Source: Methylosinus trichosporium OB3b (GTDB lineage: Bacteria > Pseudomonadota > Alphaproteobacteria > Rhizobiales > Beijerinckiaceae). From it: 64,000 nt of DNA. Under the pieces are notes generated by a model. It worked only from the letters and a program-made list of their open reading frames with translations, was not told the DNA's origin and ran no database searches. A program made the translations under genes and the position numbers. The DNA is taken from the NCBI RefSeq assembly GCF_002752655.1, contig NZ_CP023738.1, forward strand, positions 1 to 64,000. Reading direction: 5' to 3'. This document shows, piece by piece, positions 8,818 to 19,387 of this stretch; the first letter of the stretch is position 1; every line of letters starts with the position of its first letter.

Positions 8818-9419
8818 CGAACCATCCTGCTCATGAGAGGCGAGCGACCAAAGCGCCCGGCCGCCAGGGCGGCGAGGAAGCCGAGCGCATGGCCGAGCGT
8901 CGTCGCCGCGACGAGGCCGCAGAGGAAGGCGACGCCCTCCGCGCCCTGCGGCGCTTCCGCTCCATGCGCGAGACCGTGCATCACGCCGAACGCGCCGACG
9001 AGGAACAAGCTGATCAGCGCATTGGCGCCGAGCCGCGTCGTCAGCATGACGCCGAGCAGGATCGCCGAATTGAACGTCAGCGCCTGCAGAAGGTTCGGCG
9101 GAACGTCGAGCTCCCCGAGCGTCGCCCCCAGAGTCATCGAGGTCACGAAGGCGAGGGGCGCCGCGAGCCGCCACGTCCCGCGCATTCGCGCGCCGAGCCA
9201 GCCGACCGCGATGATCGCGGCGAGATGATCGAGGCCGCCGAAGGGATGCTCGAAGCCGAAGGCGAAGCCATGGGTCGCGCCGGCGCCGATATGCGCATGC
9301 GCCGGCATGGCGAAGAAAAAGAAGATCGTCGTGGCGATCGTCAGGCGCGGCGCGCTGCGACATTGGATCGCTTCGCTTCGGTCGCGATGACGGCGCTGGC
9401 GTGGGACGCGAATGCTCAT
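8814..9419 (-). CDS. ureJ: HupE/UreJ family nickel transporter
   Basis: HupE/UreJ proteins are small membrane permeases thought to supply nickel to urease or hydrogenase. The 201-residue product has a basic N-terminus, a signal-like hydrophobic stretch ending AMPAHA (about 27-42), then [31 protein letters not shown], the His-rich signature of the family. Several further membrane helices follow, including [13 protein letters not shown]. The ATG at 9419 overlaps the ureF stop (ATGA), supporting this start although the first 25 residues look long. It lies between ureF and ureG. Confidence 0.88.
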
Positions 9420-10096
9420 GAGCGGAATAGCCTCGTATATTGCGTTTCATGGCGCATCGACGCCATGTCGATGCGCAGGGCGGAGGTCGACAATTCGTCG
9501 AGCGCCGTTGTTTCGGCCGCTTTGGCGGCCCTCAAAATCGTCGGCGCGAGAGCGGCGAGCGCCCGCAGCCCGTCGGTCTGCCCGAGCGGAACGAGGCGCA
9601 CGCCGGCCGAAACGAGATTGGCGGCGAATGCCTGCGCATAGGCGATGAGCGCGGCGTCGAGCGGCGCCTCCTTCGCCGCGGCGCCGAGCGCGACCGGATG
9701 AGCGATCGCGCCGTCGCGCCGCTGCGCCAGCGCGGCGAGCGCGGCGCTCGGCCATGCGGCGAGCGTCGCGCGCACGAAAGCCGCGCCCTGATGACTGGAC
9801 TCCAGCGCCATCTCCGCGCTGCCGCGCCAGGCGGCGCAAAGATCGGCGATCTCGTTCAGCGCTTCGAGATCGCCCGCGCGCGCCGCCCGCCAGGAGGAAG
9901 CGAGAAAGACGAGGTCGCACCAGCCGCCGCCATGCTCGAGCGTAGCGCCGACATAGGCTTCGAGATCCGTGCGGCTGCGCACCTCGCCCGCCTCGATCGC
10001 CCATTCGAGCCCATGGCTGAAGGCGAAAGCGCCGATCGGATAGGACGGCGAGGTGAAGGCGAGGAGCGGCAGCAGCCAGTCGCGCGCTTCATCCAT
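9416..10096 (-). CDS. ureF: Urease accessory protein UreF
   Basis: UreF is a helical chaperone that binds UreD and gates UreG during nickel insertion. The 226-residue product contains [29 protein letters not shown], characteristic of the family, and [16 protein letters not shown] near the C-terminus. The start is placed at the ATG at 10096 ([14 protein letters not shown]); an in-frame ATG at 10108 is also possible. Either start overlaps the end of ureE by 8-20 bp, and the stop overlaps the ureJ start, so the genes are tightly coupled. Confidence 0.94.
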   Translation of the reverse strand: MDEARDWLLPLLAFTSPSYPIGAFAFSHGLEWAIEAGEVRSRTDLEAYVGATLEHGGGWCDLVFLASSWRAARAGDLEALNEIADLCAAWRGSAEMALESSHQGAAFVRATLAAWPSAALAALAQRRDGAIAHPVALGAAAKEAPLDAALIAYAQAFAANLVSAGVRLVPLGQTDGLRALAALAPTILRAAKAAETTALDELSTSALRIDMASMRHETQYTRLFRS

Positions 10097-10592
10097 GACG
10101 ATGTCCATCGGCGTGATGATGCGCATGGTCGTGCGCGTGATCGTCGTGATGATCGCGATGTCCGTGACCGCCATAGGCGCCGGGCTCGGGATCGAACGGC
10201 GCCTCGCGCCGCAGCGCCTCTCCGCCCAATCCTTCGACCATAGCGGCAATGACGGAGTCGTCGCGAATGACGAGGCGGTCGGAAAAAATCTGAATGGCGA
10301 GATGACGATTGCCGAGATGATAGGCGAGCCGCGGCAGGCCCGCGGCGCCGGCGCGAATTTCCAGCACCGGCTCGGGTCTCGCGACAACGCGGATCACCGA
10401 ACCATCGTCGAGCGCGAGCCCGTCGCCATCGGCGAGCCGCGCCGCTTCTGCGAGATCGAGCAGAAAAGGCTCGCCCTGATCGCTCGTCAGGCTGCGGCGC
10501 CGGCGATGGCGCTCGTCCCAGTCGAGCGTCGCCGTTCCGCGCTCGCGGGTTTTGTCCCAGCTTCCTGCGGGAAGCGCTCGCGACGCTCGCAT
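10089..10592 (-). CDS. ureE: Urease nickel metallochaperone UreE
   Basis: UreE collects and donates nickel for urease assembly. The product of about 167 residues contains the UreE N-terminal domain (SDQGEPFLLDLAEAARLADGDGLALDDG) and the LAYHLGNRHLAIQIF core, with the conserved GNRH histidine. It ends in a strongly histidine-rich tail ([25 protein letters not shown] region, over ten His) that should bind several Ni ions. Two adjacent ATG codons (10595 and 10592) follow GAAGGAG; the second has the better spacing. The gene follows ureC by about ten bases. Confidence 0.94.
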   Translation of the reverse strand: MRASRALPAGSWDKTRERGTATLDWDERHRRRRSLTSDQGEPFLLDLAEAARLADGDGLALDDGSVIRVVARPEPVLEIRAGAAGLPRLAYHLGNRHLAIQIFSDRLVIRDDSVIAAMVEGLGGEALRREAPFDPEPGAYGGHGHRDHHDDHAHDHAHHHADGHRHG

Positions 10593-10602
10593 CATGTCTC
10601 CT

Positions 10603-12304
<1,702 letters not shown>

Positions 12305-12315
<11 letters not shown>

Positions 12316-12628
12316 CGCGCGTCTCCAGAGGTCCCATCACCGCGCCGTTGAATCCATAGACCGCGCGCGCGCCGGCGTAGGGAACGAGCGTCACCATGCG
12401 CGTCTGGCCGGGCTCGAAGCGCACCGCCGAGCCCGCGGGAACATCGAGCCGCATCCCGCGCGCGAAGGCGCGATCGAAGCGCAGCGCGCTGTTGGTCTCG
12501 CCGAAATGATAATGCGAGCCGACCTGGATCGGTCGGTCGCCGGTGTTGGCGACCTCGAGCGTGATCGTCGCGCGGCCTTCGTTGAGGAGGATCTCGCCGT
12601 CGGCGGGAATGATCTCGCCGGGGATCAT
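12305..12628 (-). CDS. ureB: Urease beta subunit
   Basis: UreB is a structural subunit of the urease trimer. The 107-residue product begins [19 protein letters not shown] and contains [19 protein letters not shown], both diagnostic of the family, and has normal length. Its ATG overlaps the ureA stop (ATGA at 12625-12628) and its end overlaps ureC, indicating coupled translation. UreA, UreB and UreC are separate genes here, as is usual in bacteria other than Helicobacter. Confidence 0.97.
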
Positions 12629-12927
12629 CGGATCGGCTCGTGAACGGTGACGAGCTTCACGCCGTCGGGAAAAGTCGCTTCGACCTGCACCGCCTCGATC
12701 ATCTCCGCAACGCCCTCCATCACCTGCTCGCGCGTCAGCACATTCGCGCCCTCGGCGCGCAATTGCGCGACCGAGCGTCCGTCGCGCGCGCCCTCGACGA
12801 CGAAATCGGTGATGAGCGCGATCGCCTCCGGATAGTTGAGCTTGGCGCCGCGCTCGAGGCGCCGGCGCGCCACCATCGCCGCGACGGCGACGAGCAGCTT
12901 GTCTTTTTCGCGCGGCGTCAGATGCAT
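12625..12927 (-). CDS. ureA: Urease gamma subunit
   Basis: UreA is the smallest urease subunit. The 100-residue product starts [23 protein letters not shown] and contains [22 protein letters not shown] and the C-terminal [15 protein letters not shown], matching the family over its whole length. The ATG at 12927 is chosen because it gives the canonical N-terminus; an in-frame ATG at 12945 would add six residues. A 95-bp gap with two palindromic repeats separates it from ureD. Confidence 0.97.
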   Translation of the reverse strand: MHLTPREKDKLLVAVAAMVARRRLERGAKLNYPEAIALITDFVVEGARDGRSVAQLRAEGANVLTREQVMEGVAEMIEAVQVEATFPDGVKLVTVHEPIR

Positions 12928-12958
12928 CCCGCGTTCTCCCTGCACATCCTATTTGGAC

Positions 12959-13005
12959 CGAGCCTCGAGGCTTGCGCTCCTTGGACCGCGAGCCTTCAGG
13001 CTCGC
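12959..13005. repeat. REP-like palindromes between ureD and ureA
   Basis: A perfect copy of GCGAGCCTTCAGGCTCGC (12988-13005; 7-bp stem, 4-nt loop) follows a diverged copy CGAGCCTCGAGGCTTGCG (12959-12976). The same 18-mer recurs inside PKS genes at 41497, 50025, 50065 and 63987. In this spot a hairpin between ureD and ureA could attenuate transcription or protect the mRNA. Confidence 0.75.
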
Positions 13006-13022
13006 ATCCAAGACCCGCTCAT

Positions 13023-13835
13023 TCAATTCATCCACAGCCGCGGCGCGCCGGCGCGCCCGCCCGTCGCCAGCGGCCGCAACGCCGAGAGCGCCTCGACGAC
13101 CATGCGGCGCAGCCGCGCGGCGTCGCTCTCGAGGAAGCGCAACAGCAGCACGCCATTGACGAGGCTGGCCGCACCCTCGGCGCATCGGCGCGCGAGCTCG
13201 AGCAGCTCCGCGACATTGGGTCCGACGACGACAATGGTCGCATAGCCGGCGGCGTCGCCGACGCCGAAAGGCGCGGCGCGATGCGCGGCGAGATCGCCTT
13301 CGAGGCCGATGGCGTCGGCCCAGACGAGCCGGCCGCCGATGCGCAAGCTCCAGCAATCGCGCAGCGCGCCCGCATTCAACCATTCGCCGCTGGCGCGTCG
13401 ACCGAACAGCAGCATCTCGACGCCGAGGAAATGCGACGTCGGCGCGAGATCGATGTCGATGCGCCGGCGCAGACGCGCGCTGTCGAACAGAATGGTTTCT
13501 TGCGGCAGCCATTCGAGCCGGGCGCCCTCGGCGCAACGAAGGCGCGTCGCGATTTGCGCGCTCTCGCCAGCGGAGCGATAGATCTTTTCGGCCGCCGGCG
13601 TCGTGATCGTCAGCGCGGCGCCGGCCTCGACTTCTATGTCGAGAGCATAATGATCGCCGCCGACAACTCCGCCGCCGGTGTTGACGATCGCCGCCTCCGG
13701 CGCCTCGTCGGGCTCGACGGCGGGAAACAGCGCCCTCAGCGGCGCCTCCTGCGCCAGATGTCGCAACCGGCTCGCTCCCTGAACTTGCGCAAAGCGCATT
13801 TCAACGCGGCCCCTCGCACGCTCGGGACCCTTCAC
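13023..13835 (-). CDS. ureD: Urease accessory protein UreD (UreH)
   Basis: UreD is the scaffold that binds apo-urease and recruits UreF and UreG. The 270-residue protein has NTGGGVVGGDHYALDIEVEAGAALTITTPAAEKIYRS and LEWLPQETILFDSARLRRRIDIDLAP, both typical of the family. The start is a GTG at 13835 that overlaps the urtE stop (GTGA), so the urease genes are coupled to the urea transporter genes. The 95-bp gap to ureA is the longest inside the urease part of the series. Confidence 0.95.
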   Translation of the reverse strand: MKGPERARGRVEMRFAQVQGASRLRHLAQEAPLRALFPAVEPDEAPEAAIVNTGGGVVGGDHYALDIEVEAGAALTITTPAAEKIYRSAGESAQIATRLRCAEGARLEWLPQETILFDSARLRRRIDIDLAPTSHFLGVEMLLFGRRASGEWLNAGALRDCWSLRIGGRLVWADAIGLEGDLAAHRAAPFGVGDAAGYATIVVVGPNVAELLELARRCAEGAASLVNGVLLLRFLESDAARLRRMVVEALSALRPLATGGRAGAPRLWMN

Positions 13836-14530
13836 AACGCCACGAAATCCCTGATGCCGTCCTTGTCCATATCGGCCCCGAGCCCTTGTCTGACGATGCT
13901 GCCGCGTGACATCACCAGATAATGATCGGCGAGGTCGCGACCGAAGTCGTAGAATTGCTCGACGAGCAGAATGGCGAGATCGCCGCGCCGGCTCAAGCTC
14001 TTTATCACCTCGCCGATGAGCTTGATGATCGACGGCTGGATTCCTTCCGTCGGCTCGTCGAGGATGATCAGCTTCGGATCGGAGACGAGCGCCCGCGCGA
14101 TGGCGAGCTGCTGCTGCTGGCCGCCGGAGAGATCGCCGCCGCGCCGGCGCAGCATCTCCTTCAGCACCGGGAACATCTCATAGATTTCGCTCGGCACGGA
14201 GCGCGCTTTGCCGGCGGGCTTCACGGCCATGCCCATCAACAGATTCTCTTCGACCGTGAGGCGCGAGAAGATCTCCCGCCCCTGTGGCACATAAGCGACG
14301 CCGCGCGCCGCGCGCTGGTTCGGCGTGAGCTGCGAAATATCTACGCCGTCGAGGCGGATGGCGCCGCCGCGGATCGGCGTCACGCCCATGATGCTGCGCA
14401 GCAGCGTCGTCTTGCCGACGCCATTGCGTCCGAGCAGCACGGTGCAGGCGCCCTGCGGCGCCGTGAAGGACACATCGCGCAGAATATGGCTGCTGCCGTA
14501 ATATTGATGAAGGCCGCTGATCTCGAGCAT
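13832..14530 (-). CDS. urtE: Urea ABC transporter ATP-binding protein UrtE
   Basis: UrtE is one of two ATPases powering the high-affinity urea importer. The 232-residue protein has Walker A LGRNGVGKTT, the Q-loop region YVPQGREIFSRLTVEENL, signature LSGGQQQQLAIARAL and Walker B LIILDEPTEGIQPSII, all typical of the LivF-like branch. The stop overlaps ureD. It lies three bases downstream of urtD. Confidence 0.96.
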   Translation of the reverse strand: MLEISGLHQYYGSSHILRDVSFTAPQGACTVLLGRNGVGKTTLLRSIMGVTPIRGGAIRLDGVDISQLTPNQRAARGVAYVPQGREIFSRLTVEENLLMGMAVKPAGKARSVPSEIYEMFPVLKEMLRRRGGDLSGGQQQQLAIARALVSDPKLIILDEPTEGIQPSIIKLIGEVIKSLSRRGDLAILLVEQFYDFGRDLADHYLVMSRGSIVRQGLGADMDKDGIRDFVAL

Positions 14531-14533
14531 CGC

Positions 14534-15295
14534 CTAGCGTCCCAGATAGACTTCGATGACGCGCTCGTCGCTCTGCACCTCGGACAAGGGTCCTTCGGCG
14601 AGCACGGCGCCTTCGTGCAGCACGGTGACCTTGCGGGCGATAGCGGCGACGAACTCCATATCATGCTCGACCACCATGATCGAATGCTGGCCGGCAAGCG
14701 TTTGCAGCAGCTCGGCGGTGCGCTTCGTCTCATGGTCGGTCATGCCGGCGACCGGCTCGTCGAGCAGCAGCAGCAAGGGGCGCTGCGCCAGCAGCATGCC
14801 GATCTCCAGCCATTGCTTCTGCCCATGCGAGAGCAGGCCGGCGCGCTCCTGCGCCTTGTCGGCGAGCTCGACCGTCTCCAGCAGCTCACCGATGCGGTCG
14901 ATCGCCTCGCCGCTGATGCGGCGGAAGAGCGAAGCGCGCACGCTCTTGTCGGCCTTCACCGCGAGCTCGAGATTCTCGAACACGGTGAGATGCTCGAACA
15001 CGGTCGGCTTCTGGAACTTGCGGCCGATGCCGGCGGCCGCGATCTGCGGCTCGTTCATTTTGGTGAGATCGAGCGAGCGGCCGAAGAAGACCTGGCCCGT
15101 ATCGGGCCGCGTCTTGCCGGTGATGACGTCCATCATCGTCGTCTTGCCGGCGCCGTTCGGGCCGATGATGCAACGCAGCTCGCCGACGTCGATCGACAGC
15201 GACAGGCCGCGCAGCGCGCGAAAGCCGTCGAAAGTCACCTGCACATCGTCGAGATAGAGCGCGACGCCACTGGACATTTCGGTCGCTTCGTTCAT
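14534..15295 (-). CDS. urtD: Urea ABC transporter ATP-binding protein UrtD
   Basis: UrtD is the LivG-like ATPase of the urea importer. The 253-residue product has Walker A IGPNGAGKTT, FQKPTVFEHLTVFENLELA, the signature LSHGQKQWLEIGMLLAQ and Walker B LLLLLDEPVAGMT; the LSHGQKQWLEI form is characteristic of UrtD. The ATG at 15295 overlaps the urtC stop (ATGA), which decides the start. The reading frame is open further upstream, over urtC. Confidence 0.96.
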   Translation of the reverse strand: MNEATEMSSGVALYLDDVQVTFDGFRALRGLSLSIDVGELRCIIGPNGAGKTTMMDVITGKTRPDTGQVFFGRSLDLTKMNEPQIAAAGIGRKFQKPTVFEHLTVFENLELAVKADKSVRASLFRRISGEAIDRIGELLETVELADKAQERAGLLSHGQKQWLEIGMLLAQRPLLLLLDEPVAGMTDHETKRTAELLQTLAGQHSIMVVEHDMEFVAAIARKVTVLHEGAVLAEGPLSEVQSDERVIEVYLGR

Positions 15296-16434
15296 GACGC
15301 GCGCTCCTTGCGAGGGAAGGGAAGCGCGATCCTCGGCCAGCGAGGCGCGTCGACGAGGCCGATGACGCCTTTGGGCAGCAGCAGCGTGACGAGCACGAAC
15401 AGCAGCCCGAGAAAGAACAGCCAATATTCAGGGATGGCGGCGGTGAAGAGGCTCTTCGCGCCATTGACGACGACGGCGCCGACGAGCGGGCCGATCAGCG
15501 TGCCGCGTCCGCCGACGGCGGTCCATATGGCGATCTCTATCGAGGCCGCCGGCGACATCTCGCTCGGATTGATGATGCCGACCTGCGGCACATAGAGCGC
15601 GCCGGCAAGCCCGCAGATCGCCGCCGAGAAGGTCCAGATCGCGAGCTTGTAGGAGAGCGTGTCATAGCCGCAGAACATCACTCGGCTCTCCGCCTCGCGA
15701 ATGGCGGTGAGCACGCGGCCGAGCTTGCTGGTCACGATGAAGCGCGAGACGAGAAGCAGCAGCAAGAGGCTCGCGCCGGAGAGCATGAACAGGATGATGC
15801 GCGTCTGCGGCGTCGCCAGCGGATAATCGAGAATGCGCTTGAAATCGGTGAACCCGTTATTGCCGCCGAAGCCCGTTTCGTTACGGAAGAACAGCAGCAT
15901 CATCGCATAAGTGAGCGCCTGTGTGATGATCGAGAAATAGACGCCCTTGATGCGCGAGCGGAAGGCGAAGAAGCCGAATGCAAAGGCGAGCGCCGCCGGC
16001 GCGAGGATCGCGAGTGCGATGGCGTAGGCGAAATGATCGGTGAAGGCCCAGAACCAGGGGAACGCCTTCCAGTCGAGGAAGACCATGAAGTCGGGGAGGT
16101 CGGCGTGATAGCTGCCGTCATGGCCGATCTGACGCATCAGATACATGCCGAAGGCGTAGCCGCCGAGCGCGAAGAACACGCCATGTCCGAGGCTCAATAT
16201 CCCCGCATAGCCCCAGACCAGATCCATGGCGAGCGCCAGCATGGCGTAGCAGAAGAGTTTTCCCGCGAGCGCGATCGAAGCGTCCGAGAGGTGAAGCATC
16301 GACGCTTCGGCGGTGGCGAGATTGGCGAATGGCGCGACGATGAAAATGACCGCCGCGCCGAGCGCGAAGGCGCACCAGCCGCGCCGATCGAAGAGACGCC
16401 GCGCGAGAGTGGGGGAGGGAGGGACATGGAGCAT
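15292..16434 (-). CDS. urtC: Urea ABC transporter permease UrtC
   Basis: UrtC is the LivM-like permease subunit. The 380-residue protein is strongly hydrophobic with about ten predicted membrane helices. It carries FCYAMLALAMDLVWGYAGILSLGHGVFFALGGYAFGMYLMRQ, a conserved UrtC stretch, and AVGGRGTLIGPLVGAVVVNGAKSLF near the C-terminus. It follows urtB by nine bases and overlaps urtD. Confidence 0.95.
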   Translation of the reverse strand: MLHVPPSPTLARRLFDRRGWCAFALGAAVIFIVAPFANLATAEASMLHLSDASIALAGKLFCYAMLALAMDLVWGYAGILSLGHGVFFALGGYAFGMYLMRQIGHDGSYHADLPDFMVFLDWKAFPWFWAFTDHFAYAIALAILAPAALAFAFGFFAFRSRIKGVYFSIITQALTYAMMLLFFRNETGFGGNNGFTDFKRILDYPLATPQTRIILFMLSGASLLLLLLVSRFIVTSKLGRVLTAIREAESRVMFCGYDTLSYKLAIWTFSAAICGLAGALYVPQVGIINPSEMSPAASIEIAIWTAVGGRGTLIGPLVGAVVVNGAKSLFTAAIPEYWLFFLGLLFVLVTLLLPKGVIGLVDAPRWPRIALPFPRKERAS

Positions 16435-16443
16435 GGATTGCGC

Positions 16444-18018
16444 TCAATCGGCCTGTCGGCCGCCGAGCGCGAACAGGCCCTGCGGACGTTTCTGGATGAA
16501 GACGATGAGGAAGACGAGCAGGCCGATCTCCGCGAGCACGGCGCCGACGAGATTCTCGAATATCTTGCCTGCAACGCCGAGGCCGAGCGCGGCGTAGACG
16601 GCGCCGGCGAGCTGGCCGACGCCGCCGAGCACGACGACCATGAAGCTGTCGACGATGTAATGCTGACCGAGATCGGGTCCGACATTGCCGACCTGCGACA
16701 ACGCCACGCCGGCGAGGCCCGCTATGCCGGAGCCGAGCGCGAAGGCGATGGTGTCGATGCGCGAGGAGTCGACGCCGACGCATTTGGCCATCGTCCGGTT
16801 CTGCGTCACCGCGCGCACGAACAGGCCGAGGCGCGTGCGCGCCAGCAGAAAAGAGACGAGCAGCAGCACCGCCAGCGAGAAGAGGATGATGACGACGCGG
16901 TTATAAGGAAGCTCGAGATTGTCGGTGACGAAGAGGCGGCCGGACATCCAGGCGGGATTTTCGACCTGCACATTCTGCGCGCCGAAGATCGTGCGCACCG
17001 TCTGCATCAGGATCAGGCTGACGCCCCAGGTGGCGAGCAATGTTTCCAGCGCGCGCCCATAGAGGAAGCGGATGACGAGGCGCTCGATGACGACGCCGAC
17101 GAGCGCCGCGACCACGAAGGCGACCGGCGCGGCGGCGGCGAGATAATATTGGAAATGATCGGGCAGATGCGCGCGAAAGAGATTTTGCACCACATAAGTG
17201 GCGTAGGCGCCGATCATCATCATCTCGCCATGCGCCATATTGATGACGCCCATCAGCCCGTAAGTGACCGCGAGGCCGAGCGCCGCGAGCAGGAGAATGC
17301 TGGCCAGGCTGACGCCCGAGAAGACGATGCCGAGAGTCTCGCCGACCGCGAGGCTCGATTCGATATTGCGCAGCGACCGGGTGAGCGCCACGCGAATCTC
17401 GCCGTCCTCCTCGACCGAAAGGCGCGCCTTCAGCGCTTCGCGCACGCGGCCGGAGACGCTGGCGCGCAGCGCCTTGGCGGCGGCGAGCCGAACCGTGCGA
17501 TGCGTCGACTGCAATTCCGAGAGGGCGCGAATCTGGCGCAGCGCGTCGCGCACGGCGGAATCGCGCTCGCGGCTCTCGGCCTCGGCGATGAGCGCGAGCC
17601 GCGCCTCGTCGAGCTCGGCGCTCTGCAGGCGCTTCACCGATTCGAGCCGCGTCGCGGGATCGGGAGAGGCCAGCTCCAACGCCGCGATCGACTCCTCGAT
17701 CGCCAGCCGCACGCTGTTGCTCGTCGAGACCTCCTCGAGCTCTGCGGGAAGCGCGACGGGCGTGCGCTGCAGCGCGTCGAGGCCGTGATCGTCCTCGACG
17801 ATGAAGACGCCGTCGTCCGCCGTTCGCACATGATCGGCGAGCAGATCTCGCAGAAAGGGAAGGGCGGCGACGTCGCGCTTCGCGACGAGCGCGTCGAGCG
17901 CGAGGCGTTGCTCCTCCGCGTCGCCGCCGGCGAGACGAGCAATCGTCTCACGATCGAGCGCCGCCGCCGGCGCGCAGAATATCGTCGCCATCGCGAGGCC
18001 GACGATCAGTCGCAGCAT
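16444..18018 (-). CDS. urtB: Urea ABC transporter permease UrtB
   Basis: UrtB is the LivH-like permease subunit. The 524-residue form starts at the ATG at 18018 with a signal-like stretch (LRLIVGLAMATIFCAPAAA). A soluble, helical, HEAT-like N-terminal domain of about 210 residues follows, which is usual in UrtB. The membrane part has GLAVTYGLMGVINMAHGEMMMIGAY and VDSFMVVVLGGVGQLAGAVYAALGLG. The frame is open 60 codons further upstream, but that part is arginine/proline-rich and runs into the urtA gap. A 73-bp gap separates it from urtA. Confidence 0.95.
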   Translation of the reverse strand: MLRLIVGLAMATIFCAPAAALDRETIARLAGGDAEEQRLALDALVAKRDVAALPFLRDLLADHVRTADDGVFIVEDDHGLDALQRTPVALPAELEEVSTSNSVRLAIEESIAALELASPDPATRLESVKRLQSAELDEARLALIAEAESRERDSAVRDALRQIRALSELQSTHRTVRLAAAKALRASVSGRVREALKARLSVEEDGEIRVALTRSLRNIESSLAVGETLGIVFSGVSLASILLLAALGLAVTYGLMGVINMAHGEMMMIGAYATYVVQNLFRAHLPDHFQYYLAAAAPVAFVVAALVGVVIERLVIRFLYGRALETLLATWGVSLILMQTVRTIFGAQNVQVENPAWMSGRLFVTDNLELPYNRVVIILFSLAVLLLVSFLLARTRLGLFVRAVTQNRTMAKCVGVDSSRIDTIAFALGSGIAGLAGVALSQVGNVGPDLGQHYIVDSFMVVVLGGVGQLAGAVYAALGLGVAGKIFENLVGAVLAEIGLLVFLIVFIQKRPQGLFALGGRQAD

Positions 18019-18091
18019 ACGCAAATCGAGACGCTCCCTATTGCAAATTCGCTTGCGGACGGCCCTGGCGTCGAGCCGTCCGCTTCTCGCG

Positions 18092-19366
18092 TCAGTTGGT
18101 GTCGGGCTCGTCCTTCTTCTGATCGTTGCCGGCGATGAAGGGGCTCCAGGGCTGCGCCCGCACCGGTCCGGGCGTCTTCCACACGACATTGAACTGACCA
18201 TCGGCCTTCACCTCGCCGATGAGAACGGGCTTGTGCAGATGGTGGTTCTTTTCATCCATCTCGGCGGTGAAGCCGGAGGGCGCGGCGAATTTCTGGCCGG
18301 CCATCGCGGCGATCACCTTGTCGACATCGGTGGTCTTCGCCTTCTCGACCGCCTGCTTCCACATATTGACGCCGATATAGGTCGCCTCCATCGGATCATT
18401 GGTGAGCGGCTTCTCTGGATTGGCGACGCCATGCGATTTGGCGTAGGCGGCCCATTTCTTCTTGAACTCCGCATTGGCGGGGTTCTTCAGCGACATGAAA
18501 TAATTCCACGCGGCGAGATGGCCGACGAGCGGCTTGGCGTCGACGCCGCGCAGCTCCTCTTCGCCGACCGAGAAGGCGACGACCGGAACTTCCGTCGCCT
18601 TGAGGCCGGCGTTGCCGAGCTCCTTGTAGAATGGCACGTTCGAATCGCCGTTGATCGTCGACACCACCGCGGTCTTGCCGCCCGAGGCGAATTTTTTGAT
18701 GTTGGCGACGATCGTCTGATAATCGCTGTGACCGAAGGGCGTATATTCTTCCATGATGTCGGCGTCGGCGACGCCCTTCGAGTGGAGGAAGGCGCGCAGG
18801 ATCTTGTTGGTCGTGCGCGGATACACATAATCGGTGCCGAGCAGGACGAAGCGCTTGGCGCCGCCGCCGGCCTTGCTCATCAGATATTCGACCGCGGGAA
18901 TCGCCTGCTGGTTCGGCGCCGCGCCGGTGTAGAAGACATTCTTCTCGAGCTCCTCGCCCTCATATTGCACCGGATAGAACAGGAGACCGTTCAGCTCCTT
19001 GAACACCGGCAGCACGGACTTGCGCGACACCGAGGTCCAGCAGCCGAACACCACGGCGACCTTGTCGGCGGCCAGCAGCTGGCGCGCCTTCTCGGCGAAC
19101 AGCGGCCAGTTCGACGCCGGATCGACGACGACCGGCTCGAGCTTGCGGCCGAGCACGCCGCCCTTGGCGTTGATCTCCTCGATCGCCATCAGCGCCGTGT
19201 CCTTCAGCACGGTCTCGCTGATCGCCATGGTGCCTGACAAAGAGTGAAGAATGCCGACCTTGATCGGTCCCTTGTCGGCGGCGCGCGCGGGAAGCATCGC
19301 GCTCGCCGCGAGCAACGCGCCGGCGGCGACGAGGCCGAGGCTCTTGACCACTACTCTACGTTTCAT
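18092..19366 (-). CDS. urtA: Urea ABC transporter substrate-binding protein UrtA
   Basis: UrtA is the periplasmic urea receptor. The 424-residue precursor has a signal peptide (about 1-29, cleavage after PARA) and the typical KVGILHSLSGTMAISETVLKDTALMAIEEINAKGG start of the mature protein. FGCWTSVSRKSVLPVFKELNGLLFYPVQYEGEE and NDPMEATYIGVNMWKQAVEKA are also family-typical. An AGGGAG site lies eight bases before the ATG. It is 21 bp downstream of the porin gene, in the same direction, and heads urtABCDE. Confidence 0.97.
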   Translation of the reverse strand: MKRRVVVKSLGLVAAGALLAASAMLPARAADKGPIKVGILHSLSGTMAISETVLKDTALMAIEEINAKGGVLGRKLEPVVVDPASNWPLFAEKARQLLAADKVAVVFGCWTSVSRKSVLPVFKELNGLLFYPVQYEGEELEKNVFYTGAAPNQQAIPAVEYLMSKAGGGAKRFVLLGTDYVYPRTTNKILRAFLHSKGVADADIMEEYTPFGHSDYQTIVANIKKFASGGKTAVVSTINGDSNVPFYKELGNAGLKATEVPVVAFSVGEEELRGVDAKPLVGHLAAWNYFMSLKNPANAEFKKKWAAYAKSHGVANPEKPLTNDPMEATYIGVNMWKQAVEKAKTTDVDKVIAAMAGQKFAAPSGFTAEMDEKNHHLHKPVLIGEVKADGQFNVVWKTPGPVRAQPWSPFIAGNDQKKDEPDTN

Positions 19367-19387
19367 TCGCTTGGCTCCCTGACGCGT

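Noticed and set aside
12946..13022. A transcription terminator separating ureD from ureA
   Set aside because: The hairpins there belong to the dispersed REP-like family and are not followed by a T-run, so a terminator is not supported.
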